From the NCBI GenBank assembly GCA_016703765.1, contig JADJBL010000028.1, forward strand, positions 7,660-71,659: a DNA stretch of 64,000 bases. Direction: 5' to 3'. Positions 18,767 to 28,073 of the stretch are shown one piece after another (position 1 is the stretch's first letter; each line of letters opens with the position of its first letter). The DNA comes from Saprospirales bacterium (GTDB taxonomy: Bacteria > Bacteroidota > Bacteroidia > Chitinophagales > Saprospiraceae). The position numbers and the translations under genes were made by a program. The notes under the pieces are model-generated. The model did no database searches, was not told where the DNA came from, and worked only from the letters and a program-made list of their open reading frames with translations.

Positions 18767-20335
18767 TCATCTCTCATCTCTCACCTGTACGTGTTCCATT
18801 GCCCATTCCGCCAAAGCCGTGATCGTCAGACTGGGGTTCACCCCGGGATTGCAGGGTATCACCGAGCCGTCGACGATGTACATATTTGGGTAGTTGTGTA
18901 CTGCAAACCGCTCGTCGACCACGCCCCCGGCAGCATCCCGCCCCATGGGGCAGCCGCCGATGATGTGGGCCGTGGAAGCCATGTTCAGCCCAATCTCCGT
19001 AATGGAGTTTACGGCTACTCCACCTGTTTTATCCGCGAAGCGGTGCATGACCTCCTGACCGGCAGCGATGTAGGCCGGCACCCGGCGATATTCTTCGGCC
19101 TTGTTGTCCATCTTCATCCGGCCGTTCTTCCAGATCATGCGCATGGAATTGTCGAGGGTCTGCATGACGAGCAGCACGATGCCGTTTTGAGCCAGATCTC
19201 TGGAAAATAATACTTTCAGGGTCTTCCAGGGGTTCTTGAATCCGGCGGCGATCATTTTGAGCAGCCTGAGTGGAATGGAACCCGGTCCGGCAGCGGGAAC
19301 GCCCAGACGCATCAGGAGGCCCGAACGGTTTGGAAATTTGACCAGTTCGATATTGGTATGTTCGTCGGCCTGAAACACTGAACTGATCGCCACCCCGTGG
19401 TTCATTTTTTCGCGGGCATTGGTCACCCCGCAGAGGCTTTCGGAATTGGTGCGCAGGTTTTGCCCCAAGGCGTCGGAGAGATGGGGGAGGGTCTTGTATT
19501 TGAATTTCTGGGCGAGCAATAATTTTAGGGTCCCCAGCACCCCGGCGCTGAACACGAGGCCTTTGGCACGGTATGTTTTATGGCCTCCGCCGAACAATGC
19601 CGTGCTGCTTCTGGTGTGGACCGTGTATGTTTTTTCCGCTGCGTCCCATTCGATCCGGGTGGCGAGGGTCTCCGCCTCGATCTGAGCGCCGTGTTGTTCC
19701 GCGAAATAGAGGTAGTTTTTGTCCAGGGTGTTTTTGGCGTTGTGCCGGCAGCCCACCATGCAGCCGGCGCATTCGATGCAGCCGTTGCGCAAGGGGCCTT
19801 TCCCTCCGAAGTAAGGATCTTTTGGCTGGTCCGGATCTCCGTAATAAACCCCCACATCCACCCCTTTGAAGGTATGGCCCTGGCCCATTTCCTCCGCCAC
19901 TTCCGCCAGGAGCCGGTCGTCGATATTTCCATTGCGCGCCGGGGTACTACCCAACATATACCTCGCTTTGCGGTAATGGGGCGCCAGGGCTTCCTTCCAG
20001 TCCCTGAATTGAAACCAGGCCGGGTGTTGGTAAAATTCGTCGCCTGGCTCCATGTGGGTGTTCGCATACACCAGGCTGCCGCCACCGACGCCCACGCCGT
20101 GGAGGACCATCACTTCCCGGAAAAAAGACAGCTGTTGAATGCCGAAACAGCGCAGGAGAGGCGCCCAGAGATATTTGCGGATCTGCCAGTTGGTTTTCGC
20201 AAAATCGCGGTCGCGGTAGCGTTTTCCCTTCTCCAGGACCAGCACGCGGTATCCCTTTTCAGACAGCCGCATGGCCGATACGCTGCCCCCAAAGCCGGAG
20301 CCGATGACGATGTAGTCGAAGTTTTCAGTTTTCAA
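18767..20335 (-). CDS. GMC-family FAD-dependent oxidoreductase
   Basis: 522 residues. The FAD-binding Rossmann motif GSGFGG is at 12-17 and the GMC loop HGVGVGGGSLVYAN at about 79-92. A Cys cluster at 186, 189, 192 and 196 (CxxCxxCxxxC) is typical of the cholesterol-oxidase-like bacterial branch and may hold an iron-sulfur cluster. The C-terminus has IIGGCPMG and NPSLTITALAEWAM. It probably oxidises an alcohol or sterol-like substrate; which one is unknown. The start is TTG and the first codons (KTEN) are encoded by a hairpin repeat, so the original start may have been overwritten. Confidence 0.88.
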   Translation of the reverse strand: MKTENFDYIVIGSGFGGSVSAMRLSEKGYRVLVLEKGKRYRDRDFAKTNWQIRKYLWAPLLRCFGIQQLSFFREVMVLHGVGVGGGSLVYANTHMEPGDEFYQHPAWFQFRDWKEALAPHYRKARYMLGSTPARNGNIDDRLLAEVAEEMGQGHTFKGVDVGVYYGDPDQPKDPYFGGKGPLRNGCIECAGCMVGCRHNAKNTLDKNYLYFAEQHGAQIEAETLATRIEWDAAEKTYTVHTRSSTALFGGGHKTYRAKGLVFSAGVLGTLKLLLAQKFKYKTLPHLSDALGQNLRTNSESLCGVTNAREKMNHGVAISSVFQADEHTNIELVKFPNRSGLLMRLGVPAAGPGSIPLRLLKMIAAGFKNPWKTLKVLFSRDLAQNGIVLLVMQTLDNSMRMIWKNGRMKMDNKAEEYRRVPAYIAAGQEVMHRFADKTGGVAVNSITEIGLNMASTAHIIGGCPMGRDAAGGVVDERFAVHNYPNMYIVDGSVIPCNPGVNPSLTITALAEWAMEHVQVRDER

Positions 20336-20398
20336 TTCTCAGTGTTCAGTTTTCAGTGAAAATATAAGCGAAAATTGAAAACTGAACACTGAAAACTG
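20322..20398. repeat. Hairpin of CAGTGTTCAGTTTTCA-type tandem units
   Basis: Two arms built from TTCAGTTTTCA/CAGTGTTCAG units face each other. A 16-bp core (20340-20355 versus 20376-20391) pairs perfectly across a 20-nt loop. It lies between two divergent genes, and its left part encodes the start codon and first residues of the GMC oxidoreductase. Confidence 0.8.
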
Positions 20399-20407
20399 TA
20401 ATATCCT

Positions 20408-20415
20408 TACCTTTG
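20408..20415 (+). promoter_or_regulatory. Candidate -7 promoter element (TACCTTTG)
   Basis: TAnnTTTG match 18 nt upstream of the MaoC-family ATG, directly after the hairpin repeat. Confidence 0.45.
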
Positions 20416-20433
20416 GCGAAAGAAACAACGAAC

Positions 20434-20832
20434 ATGCACCTAGGTCAGATTTTCGAACTCAGCTTTCAATTTTCCCAGCAGCAGGTCAATCAGTTTGCAG
20501 AAGTGACCGGCGATAACAACCCCATCCACTCCAACGAACAGTATGCGGCCCTGACCCCTTTCAAACGGCCCATCATGCATGGCTTTCTCTCGGCATCCGT
20601 GTTCAGCCGCATTTTCGGCACCTTGTACCCGGGTGAGGGCACCATCTATATGTCCCAAACCATGAATTTCCTCAAACCCATGTACGTCGATACCTCCTAC
20701 AAAGCCGTACTCACGGTGGCCGAGATCTTTGCGGAAAAACACCGCGCCAGAGTGACCACGGAAGTGCTTTCACCCGAGGGAGAGAAGGTCATTTCGGGAG
20801 AGGCACTGGTGTATCATAAAGAGAAAATCTGA
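20434..20832 (+). CDS. MaoC-family (R)-specific enoyl-CoA hydratase
   Basis: 132 residues from ATG 20434; a longer reading needs a TTG that overlaps the promoter element. Hot-dog fold with the MaoC catalytic signature TGDNNPIHSNEQYA (Asp and His of hydratase motif 2) and PIMHGFLSASVFSRIFGTLYPG. The family hydrates 2-trans-enoyl-CoA to (R)-3-hydroxyacyl-CoA, feeding PHA synthesis or fatty-acid metabolism. No PHA genes are nearby. Confidence 0.9.
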   Translation: MHLGQIFELSFQFSQQQVNQFAEVTGDNNPIHSNEQYAALTPFKRPIMHGFLSASVFSRIFGTLYPGEGTIYMSQTMNFLKPMYVDTSYKAVLTVAEIFAEKHRARVTTEVLSPEGEKVISGEALVYHKEKI

Positions 20833-20834
20833 TT

Positions 20835-20908
20835 GGGTTTAGAAAGTTTAGAGGGTTTAGAAGGTTTAGAAAAAACTAAACCTCCTAAACCCTCTAAACC
20901 TCCTAAAC
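20835..20908. repeat. Hairpin with GTTTAGARG tandem-repeat arms
   Basis: Left arm 20835-20869 holds four copies of a 9-bp unit GTTTAGARG. Right arm 20876-20908 is its reverse complement with 3 mismatches in 33. The loop is 6 nt. It sits 3 nt after the MaoC stop and touches the TAG stop of the convergent T9SS gene, so it could terminate both transcripts. Confidence 0.85.
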
Positions 20909-23751
20909 TACTCCCTAACCAGCTTCCCAACCCAAACCCCCTTCTCCGTCAGGGCTTTCACCTGATACCAACCGGCGGGCAGATTTTGAGCGTCGATTGG
21001 AAGCGCGCCTTTCCCGGCGGCTACCTCCAGCGATTGAAGCAATTGACCCGTGGCGCTCCAGATCTGGAGCTGGGTGGTTTGTTCCGGAATTTCTACCTGG
21101 AATAGCCCCGACGATGGGTTGGGGAAAATTCGCAGCGATCCCTGCACAGTGGCTTCCGAAACGGCGCTGTTGTCTTTGTAAACCGCTTCGACGGGCACCC
21201 GCTCGCTGATACAGGGTTCTCCCTCGGCCTCCACCTGCCAGTCGTAGAAATAGTAGTAATATTCTTCCCCGAAATTGGAATTCTTGAGGATGGCAACCCC
21301 TTCCAACCAGTAGGGATACATCACGCCGGAGTTGTTGCGGCGCAGGCGGGGACTGATATAACCGTACTGGGCCTGGTTAAAGTCGGAATTGGTGCTGAGA
21401 CGGAGGTCGGCGCCGGGCTGGATGTCGAAATCCAGGAAGACCTGACTGATTCCGTTGGGTATTTCCACTTGTTTGGTGTGCAGCACATCTCCGGAAGCGC
21501 TGAGCACTTCGATCACCCTCGGGCCGGGGGTGTCGGTATACACTTTCACCTGTTTGAGGGTGAAAGGCTGGATACAGTCGAAAATGATTTCGCCCAGGAA
21601 TTGATTGCCGCCAAACTGGCTGTTTCCGGTATGTTCGGGCATGCCGCCGGTAAATGAGCCACCGCCGAAAAGCCCGATGTCTTCCACGTAATAGGTGGTA
21701 GTTTGCGAAATGACAGGGGTTTCAAAGGTATTTCCGGTGGCCAGGAGGGCGCCGGCCGCAGGCAGGTCGTACCAGTGCGGGTCGAAGCCTGTAGCGGTAA
21801 GGGTGGCAACTCCTGGGGCGTTGATCGTATCCGGTTCGGTAACAGGGGCATCGACCTGCCAGACCTCCACGATTTGAACCGGAGAGGTATATTCGTCGCA
21901 AAGGCCCTGCACGGTCACGCTATATTCGCCGCTTTCCGTTACGGTAATGGTTTGGGTGCTTGCTCCGTTGGACCATTCGTAGGAACTGAATTCGGAGGCG
22001 CTGAGTTGCACGCTGCCGCCTGCGCAGAAGGAGGTGTCGCCCTGAACCGTGATCGTGGGCGACTCGATCGGGTCGACGACGATCTGCACTCCATTGGCGA
22101 TGCCGAAGCATCCGGAATTGTCGGAAATGGTGACGTTGTAAGTGCCGGGTTCCGTCACGGTGATCGTCTGGGTGCTGCCCCCGGTCGACCATTCGTAGTT
22201 ATATCCTGCGGGAGCGCTCAAAACCACATCGTCGCCGCTGCAAAAAGTGGTCGGACCGTTGGGGGTGATGGTCGCCACGGGTGCGATACAATTGTCTTCG
22301 ATAATAGTCAGGAACTGGTTTACTTCCTGGGGCTGAAACGTTTCGTGGATACCGCTGGGCCATTTGACCACCAGGGAATCCACGGTTTCATGTCCGCCCA
22401 GGCCGAAATGCTGGGTCAGGGAGTTCATGATGCCGTAGCTTTCGCCGGCCCGAACTTCGCGAATTTGAACGCCCCAGGGGCCGTGAAGCTCCAATCTGGC
22501 GCCGATCCCGTTGCGGTTGCTTTCGGTCCCGACCAGATTTACCGCCAGCCAGTTGTTGTCGTTGCCGCTGTTCATCCACAACGCATCGTTAATATTGCTC
22601 GGCGTGGTGTAGATATTGGCGTATCCGGCATAGATGTCTGGAAATCCATCGTGGTTCAGGTCGCCGATGGCGTAGGATTCCATTTCATTGACGTTGAATG
22701 GGTTGGGGATTTCGGTAAAGGTCTTGTCCCCATTATTCAAAAACAAAAACTGTTCCGTGCCTGCTATGAGGAGGTCGACAAAGCCGTCGTTGTCGAAATC
22801 GCGCATTACGCCCTGGATCGGAAGCCCGCCAAAGGCAATCCCGCTGCTTGCGGTGATATCGGTAAAAACGCCCGTGCCGTCGTTTTCCAGCAATTGGCTG
22901 GATACGTCGTGGTTGGTGATGAAACAGTCCATATCGCCATCGTTATCGATGTCGTTGAAGTCGGCCGTCCAGGATTGGGCGCCGATCTTCAGCCCATAGT
23001 CGCCGGCGGCTTCTGTAAAGTTATTGTTGCCGTCGTTGACGAACAGGGCGTTGATTCTCCGCGGGTCGTTGGGGTTATTGACACCCTGGCGGCACTTGGC
23101 GATATAGAGGTCCTGATCTCCGTCGTTGTCGAAGTCGGTCCAGATGCTGCCGTAATTGCCCGAATTATCTGAGGAGGGTACCGTGGCCATGTCGATCCAT
23201 TGGTCTGCCTGGTCAAAGGTTCCGTTCCCGTTATTGGACCAGATCCGGCTCTCGGCGTCGTCGTGGCAGGCGAACACGTCTACGAATCCGTCCTGATTGA
23301 TATCCGAAAAATTGGAGCCTTGCACGAACATGCCGGCGCCCGGAAGGGTAGAGGAGGTAAAAGCCGTGCCGTCGCCGTTGGCCTTGATGATTCTGGCGCC
23401 ATCGTATGCACCCCCGCAAAAAATGTCGTTGTAGCCGTTGTTGTCGATGTCGGCCACGCACATGCTCCACTGGTTATTCCCGGAAACCTGGCCGTGCAGG
23501 AGGTTGATAAAAGGGGCGCCAAGAGGCGTTTGATATTCGATATTCAAAACCTTGGCCTGCCCCAGGCGGATAATGTCGTCCAGCCCGTCTCCATTCATAT
23601 CCGCTACTCCGATGGCCACCCCGCTGTGGAAGGTCGTCGTGCTTAAAAGGGAAGTCTGGTTGGTAAAGGATATTTGGGCGAAAAGCCCGGAAGGGAGGGC
23701 AAATAAAAGCGATAACAAAGCCTTGAAAGGCAGGGTGTTCATGTGGTTCAT
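20908..23751 (-). CDS. VCBS/FG-GAP and ASPIC-UnbV protein with T9SS sorting domain
   Basis: 947 residues. Signal peptide (about 1-25) ends LFAQ. Residues about 40-400 hold repeated VCBS/FG-GAP units with Ca-binding loops such as DMNGDGLDDI and DIDNNGYNDIF, a beta-propeller. Next comes an ASPIC/UnbV segment (RNGIGARLEL to VKWPSGIHETF), then two Ig/PKD-like modules (FCSGDDVVLSAP, FCAGGSVQLSA) and a jelly-roll-like region. The last 75 residues are a T9SS type-A domain (LRIFPNPSSGLFQVEI). It is predicted to be a large secreted or surface adhesin-like protein. Two ATGs (23751 and 23742) are possible. Confidence 0.88.
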   Translation of the reverse strand: MNHMNTLPFKALLSLLFALPSGLFAQISFTNQTSLLSTTTFHSGVAIGVADMNGDGLDDIIRLGQAKVLNIEYQTPLGAPFINLLHGQVSGNNQWSMCVADIDNNGYNDIFCGGAYDGARIIKANGDGTAFTSSTLPGAGMFVQGSNFSDINQDGFVDVFACHDDAESRIWSNNGNGTFDQADQWIDMATVPSSDNSGNYGSIWTDFDNDGDQDLYIAKCRQGVNNPNDPRRINALFVNDGNNNFTEAAGDYGLKIGAQSWTADFNDIDNDGDMDCFITNHDVSSQLLENDGTGVFTDITASSGIAFGGLPIQGVMRDFDNDGFVDLLIAGTEQFLFLNNGDKTFTEIPNPFNVNEMESYAIGDLNHDGFPDIYAGYANIYTTPSNINDALWMNSGNDNNWLAVNLVGTESNRNGIGARLELHGPWGVQIREVRAGESYGIMNSLTQHFGLGGHETVDSLVVKWPSGIHETFQPQEVNQFLTIIEDNCIAPVATITPNGPTTFCSGDDVVLSAPAGYNYEWSTGGSTQTITVTEPGTYNVTISDNSGCFGIANGVQIVVDPIESPTITVQGDTSFCAGGSVQLSASEFSSYEWSNGASTQTITVTESGEYSVTVQGLCDEYTSPVQIVEVWQVDAPVTEPDTINAPGVATLTATGFDPHWYDLPAAGALLATGNTFETPVISQTTTYYVEDIGLFGGGSFTGGMPEHTGNSQFGGNQFLGEIIFDCIQPFTLKQVKVYTDTPGPRVIEVLSASGDVLHTKQVEIPNGISQVFLDFDIQPGADLRLSTNSDFNQAQYGYISPRLRRNNSGVMYPYWLEGVAILKNSNFGEEYYYYFYDWQVEAEGEPCISERVPVEAVYKDNSAVSEATVQGSLRIFPNPSSGLFQVEIPEQTTQLQIWSATGQLLQSLEVAAGKGALPIDAQNLPAGWYQVKALTEKGVWVGKLVRE

Positions 23752-23754
23752 TGT

Positions 23755-23868
23755 TTAGTGATTAGTGACTGGTGACTGGTGATTAGTGACTGGTGACTGG
23801 TGATTAGTGACTGGCATTAATGACTGGAAATACTTACTAGTCACCAATCACTAGTCACTAGTCACTCT
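23755..23868. repeat. 21-bp tandem repeat plus inverted arm (GATTAGTGACTGG family)
   Basis: A 21-bp unit TGATTAGTGACTGGTGACTGG is repeated perfectly 2.67 times at 23759-23814. An inverted, diverged arm follows at 23836-23866. The right end touches the TAG stop of the ferredoxin gene and the left end lies 4 nt before the T9SS gene start, so it fills the whole spacer. Confidence 0.85.
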
Positions 23869-24214
23869 AAAGATGAAGCCTTGCTTTTCTTTCCAAAAGC
23901 GTATCCTTGCTTTCCACCCGTTCCGGGTCCGGAACGCAGCAGTCTACCGGGCACACGGCGGCGCATTGCGGTTCCTCGTGAAAGCCTACGCATTCGGTAC
24001 ATTTATCCGGGACGATGTAATAGAAGTCGTCCGATACGGGTTTCTGTTTTTCTTTGGCATCCACTGCCTGGCCGCCTTCCAGTCCGTAAGAACCGGAAAT
24101 CGAGGTCCCATCGGCAACGGCCCATTCCATGCCTCCTTCGTAAATGGCATTATTGGGGCATTCCGGCTCGCAGGCGCCGCAATTGATGCACTCGTCGGTT
24201 ATCATGATAGCCAT
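23867..24214 (-). CDS. 4Fe-4S dicluster ferredoxin
   Basis: 115 residues. Cluster 1 is [12 protein letters not shown] near the N-terminus; cluster 2 is [22 protein letters not shown], with the longer C-x2-C-x8-C-x3-C spacing of YfhL/FdxA-type ferredoxins. The start [12 protein letters not shown] matches the family. It is a cytoplasmic electron carrier; its partner enzyme is not nearby. The insertion between clusters (about residues 28-68) is longer than in classical 2[4Fe-4S] ferredoxins. Confidence 0.92.
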   Translation of the reverse strand: MAIMITDECINCGACEPECPNNAIYEGGMEWAVADGTSISGSYGLEGGQAVDAKEKQKPVSDDFYYIVPDKCTECVGFHEEPQCAAVCPVDCCVPDPERVESKDTLLERKARLHL

Positions 24215-24336
24215 TTCGCTGTTTATTTTGATTATGCTAAATTAACACCCGAGACAAACAAGGGTTACATCTTCGGGGAAGCAAAATTAAAACCCTGCAC
24301 AATATAAGCAAAGTGCTTCTTACCTTGGCATCGCTT

Positions 24337-25413
24337 ATGTCCACAGACTGGATACTCAAACAACCCTTCTGGCTCGCTTTCGCCCTGGTCCTTCTGGCCT
24401 GCAACAGCCTGTTATTCAGCGATCTGAATGCGTCGGTGCCGGGAACCCTCGTCCTTTTTGCAGGCCTCGGGGCGACGTATTGGCTTGGAAAAAAGTTTTT
24501 CGGCCGCGAAACCCTTTTCTACTTCCTGCTGGTTTTCTCGGCTTCCTTGCTGCTGCCCCTGGTGGTTCAAAAGCCGGTGGGCGACCCTTGGGTATGGCTC
24601 TGCCTGGTCCTTACGGTCCTTGCTTCCCTGGCCTGGCTCAAACAACCCCGCTGGTATTGGCGTCTGGGGGCATGGGCGGCCTTCTCCGCAGCCCTCTTCC
24701 TGCAGCCCCTGGAGGCCTTGCTTACGATTATGCCCCTGGCCCTGTTTTGGAGGTTCAGACACCCCAACGGCAGGCAATTGGATGGCCTCTACCTCTGGAT
24801 CGCTGGCCCACTGATCGCCGCCGGAGTCTGGTGGTGGCAAAGGGAACAGCCGGGCGGTCCCGATTTTCTCTGGTCCTGGAGCTCCCCTCAATGGCCCTCC
24901 CTTTTTGGGATTCAATGGCTCGCCATGCTCCCCTGGCTGGGCTTCCTGGCGGCGGGCCTGGTGGAAATCATCCGGAATCAGTCGAAAGGAGAGGAGTGGT
25001 CCGTTTTGATGGGGGGAATTGTGCTGGGCGCCATGTCGGGCAACACTCTTTTCCTTCAATGGGCCTTTGCGCTGATCATCGCCAAACAACTTCAGCGATT
25101 TTTTATGCCGGGATACCCCTACGGAAACCTGGTCAAAACCCTCACCTTGCTCCATTTGATGGCCTGGCTCTTGCTCGGCATCCTTGGATTGATCTACAGC
25201 TACTCCGAATGGGGAGCCCAGGGCTTTCGGACGGGGATGATCCTCATCCTGGCATACTGGATACCCGGCTTTTTCGGCGCCATTGGCATGTATGGAAAGG
25301 ACCACCGCCTCATGAGCCTTGGATTGGCATTCAGCGCGCTGCTCTTTTCTCTGGCAACCAGGGTCCGGAGCGGTCCCTGGTTGGAAAAGGTGTTGAATGA
25401 GCTTCCCTTCTGA
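24337..25413 (+). CDS. Polytopic membrane protein, hypothetical
   Basis: 358 residues from ATG 24337 (a GTG lies 24 nt earlier). About ten hydrophobic helices cover most of the length, with small polar loops such as KKFFGRETLF and RFRHPNGRQLDG. Many Trp residues. It may be distantly related to the DUF6427 membrane proteins or to PMT-like glycosyltransferases of Bacteroidota, but no catalytic motif is visible. Convergent with a 43-residue membrane peptide gene. Confidence 0.7.
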   Translation: MSTDWILKQPFWLAFALVLLACNSLLFSDLNASVPGTLVLFAGLGATYWLGKKFFGRETLFYFLLVFSASLLLPLVVQKPVGDPWVWLCLVLTVLASLAWLKQPRWYWRLGAWAAFSAALFLQPLEALLTIMPLALFWRFRHPNGRQLDGLYLWIAGPLIAAGVWWWQREQPGGPDFLWSWSSPQWPSLFGIQWLAMLPWLGFLAAGLVEIIRNQSKGEEWSVLMGGIVLGAMSGNTLFLQWAFALIIAKQLQRFFMPGYPYGNLVKTLTLLHLMAWLLLGILGLIYSYSEWGAQGFRTGMILILAYWIPGFFGAIGMYGKDHRLMSLGLAFSALLFSLATRVRSGPWLEKVLNELPF

Positions 25414-25416
25414 ATA

Positions 25417-25548
25417 TCAGGAATTTCTAAAAGCCATATACATGAGGACGAGCAGGACCACCACGATCCCGACGACGTAGTAGATGAACTTTTTGTTGTC
25501 GGTCCGGTCCTTCGTGGCCATTTTTTTCTTTTGTCTAGCGCTTGTCAT
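25417..25548 (-). CDS. Small single-TM protein (43 aa)
   Basis: An ATG at 25548 opens 43 codons. The N-terminus is strongly basic (RQKKK, then KDRTDNKK), followed by one hydrophobic helix (residues about 21-39, YYVVGIVVVLLVLMYMAF). The charge pattern and compact intergenic fit suggest a real small membrane protein. No family recognised. Its stop lies 3 nt from the stop of the convergent membrane protein. Confidence 0.55.
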   Translation of the reverse strand: MTSARQKKKMATKDRTDNKKFIYYVVGIVVVLLVLMYMAFRNS

Positions 25549-25601
25549 AGTTCAGAGGTTTTGCGGCAATTTAGGAAATTGAAAAAAGGATTCACAAAGA
25601 A

Positions 25602-26893
25602 TCATCGATGCTGTTCGAAAAATTCCACCACTCGTTCGTCGGTCAGGATATCATTCGGCCTTAATCGCTCCCGGAGAATGATCCCCTCCAGGGTGCGGCA
25701 TCTGCTGAGGGCTACATAGGTCTGCCCGTGTTCAAAGGCCCCTCTGCCCAGGTCGATGATGACCTTGTCGAAGGTTTTGCCCTGCGACTTATGGATGGTG
25801 ATTGCCCAGGCCAGCCGCAAGGGATATTGCTCGAAAGTGCCGAGTACTTCGGTTTCAATTTTATCCGGATTGGATTCATTCATCTTGTATCGAAGGATTT
25901 CCCATTCGGCCCGATCCACTTCGATCTCCTCCAGGGCTCCGTCGGGTTTAAGGATTTGGGTCAAAATTCGATCCGGTTTCAGTTCGACGATCTTGCCGAT
26001 CGTTCCGTTGACGTAGCGCCTTTCCGGGTCATTTTTGAGGAACATGACCTGTGCGCCGATTTTTAGCTCCAATCGTAGTTCGGTGGGGAAAAACTGCGGG
26101 TTGAACTCCCCTCCGACAAAAGCCGTGTAATAAAGGGCCGGCTCCCGGATTTTGGATAGCTCCCGCTGGTTGATGGAATCGACGGTGGCGTTTCTGGCCG
26201 ACAGGGTGATATAATGGTCGCCCGGCTCGAAATCGGGCATGAAGCGCTCGTTGAGGTCTTCCAGGTCGCTTTCGTCGATGCGATTGAGCCGAATGGCGTC
26301 GAGCAGGCGCAGAAAATGTCGCTGTTCCTGGCGATACACATGCTGCAATTCGAGGATCTCCATGTCGAAGCCCTGGGCGAAGACTTTGGCAGAAAAAAAA
26401 TAAGGGCTTTGGTAGTAGGTCTGGAAATACTGCTGCTCCGTCGGACTGGCCACTACGGGGGCAACTGGAACAAGTCGCCGAAAAGGACCAGTTGCACGCC
26501 TCCGAAGGGCCTGCGGTCCTCCCGGTTGACCCGGAGAAAGACGTCGATGGAGTCGAGGATATCCGCCCGCACCATCGAGATCTCGTCGATAATCAGGACC
26601 TCCAGATTTTGGTAGAGTTTTCTGACCTTTTTCTTTTTGATATCGCTGGGGTCGATCAGCCGCGGGGGGAACCCGAAAAAGGAATGGATGGTCTGGCCCT
26701 TGACATTGAGCGCCGCTACCCCCGTGGGCGCGAGCACCACCGCTTTTTTGCGGGTGGTATTTCGGAAAAGCTGCAAGAGGGTAGATTTGCCCGTGCCGGC
26801 CTTCCCCGTCACGAATAGGGGACGCTCGGTTTTTTCCATCAAGTCGAGGGCCTGTTGGAAATCCTTGTCCAGTAAAAAAGGTTGCAGCTCCAT
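25602..26893 (-). CDS. PIF1/RecD-like ATP-dependent DNA helicase, frameshifted
   Basis: First frame (26893 to about 26460): Walker A GKAGTGKS (30-37), Walker B LIIDEISM and GDLFQLPP. Second frame (to 25602): IGAQVMFLKND, the SF1B motif TIHKSQGKTFDKVIIDLG and YVALSRCRTLEG. At 26457-26461 there are five G (C on the coding strand) where six would read LPPVVASPTEQQYF and join the halves into 430 residues. The protein is a 5'-3' SF1B helicase of genome maintenance. The lesion is a single homopolymer base, likely a read error. Confidence 0.85.
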
Positions 26894-26900
26894 CCGTGGG

Positions 26901-27278
26901 TTATTCTTTGCCAGGGCAGGGGCCTTCGGTCCAGCTCGTCAATCCGGCGTTTTCCGCTTCGCAGGTATTGCCGTATGTGTTGCCGTCGCAGCCGCAAACG
27001 GGTTTATAAATATCGGCGCAGGGCCTGCGCATGATCTTGTTGGGGTCCACGCAGGGAGTACATTCCCCGGGGGTCCATTTCAGCAAGCCGCTTTTTTCGG
27101 CGACGCAGGCGTTGCCGTAGGTTTTACCGTCGCAGCCGCAAACGGGGTCGTATTGCATGGTGCATATCCCGTCGGGATCGATGCGTTTGGGGTCGATGCA
27201 GCCGTCGTTCTGGGGCTTGGGCACACAGCAGGCCGCTGCGAGAAGGAGCAGGCCGAGAATAAGGGATCTATATTGCAC
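26901..27278 (-). CDS. Lipoprotein with two Kazal protease-inhibitor domains
   Basis: 125 residues from the GTG at 27278, which opens a lipoprotein signal ([13 protein letters not shown]). Two Kazal-type domains follow, each with the pattern C-x-PVCGCDG-TYGN-C-A: about residues 48-80 and 87-120. Kazal domains bind serine proteases in a substrate-like manner. The placement on the cell surface or periplasmic face suggests protection from foreign or self proteases. The helicase gene starts 7 nt downstream on the same strand. Confidence 0.82.
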   Translation of the reverse strand: MQYRSLILGLLLLAAACCVPKPQNDGCIDPKRIDPDGICTMQYDPVCGCDGKTYGNACVAEKSGLLKWTPGECTPCVDPNKIMRRPCADIYKPVCGCDGNTYGNTCEAENAGLTSWTEGPCPGKE

Positions 27279-27334
27279 AGCTTTGGTTTTTGTGCAATAA
27301 TAATACGAAAATTTTCCGGAACGAAGGAAAAGGA

Positions 27335-28048
27335 TCAGTGTTTCCAGCGAAGCCCAAGGCGCAAGCCTGCTTCCGGGACCCAAAGCTCATAGGGTTGCTC
27401 CAGGGGCTGGTCCGGAATTACGGTGTCGGAAAATACCGGGAGTTCCTCAAATCCATTCCATTCCCCTCCGAATATACGGGTGATCCTGCCGAATGGAGAC
27501 AGGGTGATCCAGTCGGAAATCCCGATGTCCAGTCCGATGCCCAATCCAAGGCTATACACCAGGCTTTTTTGATCCGCGAACAGGATCAGGCTTTTCTCGG
27601 AGCTATACCATTGCCGGAGAAAATGGGCTCCCGGGGAAAGCTGCAAAAACAGTCCTTTCTTGAAGATCGGATCCTGCTTGGAAAAGGTGGGGCAATCGCA
27701 GTCCCCGAAAAAGTCGAACGGATATACGTTGGTGGTCCAGTGAAAGGACATGCTCTGCCAGTGGAACATGCCCTCGTCAAAATCGGAGACGGGCTCGGCC
27801 GTGTATTTTGCATAGCGCAGCTCCGGCAGGAATTCGATCCGCATGTCTTTCAGCCTGAACCAATAATCCACCCCGAACTGGTACCCGTTTTGGAAAAAAT
27901 GATCTTCCTGGTAGTCGCCTATCTTTTGCTCCACAAACTGTTCCCATTGGTCCGCCTTAAACCAGGTGTAAGATCCCGTAAGGCCGATCTGCGCCTGTGC
28001 CGATAAGCCGAACGCCAAAAACAATCCTAAGTAAATATATCTATTCAT
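27335..28048 (-). CDS. Outer-membrane beta-barrel protein (DCDCP paralog 1)
   Basis: 237 residues from ATG 28048, which opens a signal peptide ([15 protein letters not shown]). The mature part has alternating strands and ends with a barrel-like RLGLRWKH. It shares with the upstream neighbour the segment F-x2-DCDCP followed by KKGLF, so the two are tandem paralogs. The Cys pair in DCDCP is unusual for an outer-membrane protein. Function unknown. Confidence 0.72.
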   Translation of the reverse strand: MNRYIYLGLFLAFGLSAQAQIGLTGSYTWFKADQWEQFVEQKIGDYQEDHFFQNGYQFGVDYWFRLKDMRIEFLPELRYAKYTAEPVSDFDEGMFHWQSMSFHWTTNVYPFDFFGDCDCPTFSKQDPIFKKGLFLQLSPGAHFLRQWYSSEKSLILFADQKSLVYSLGLGIGLDIGISDWITLSPFGRITRIFGGEWNGFEELPVFSDTVIPDQPLEQPYELWVPEAGLRLGLRWKH

Positions 28049-28073
28049 AAAAAATATTTTCACCCTGCACCCT

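Noticed and set aside
20835..20908. Plain bidirectional terminator
   Set aside because: It may terminate transcription, but the arms are tandem 9-bp units and the same architecture occurs in divergent spacers, so the terminator label alone does not explain it.
23755..23868. CRISPR-like array
   Set aside because: The 21-bp units are directly adjacent with no spacers, only 2.67 copies exist, and no cas gene is near.
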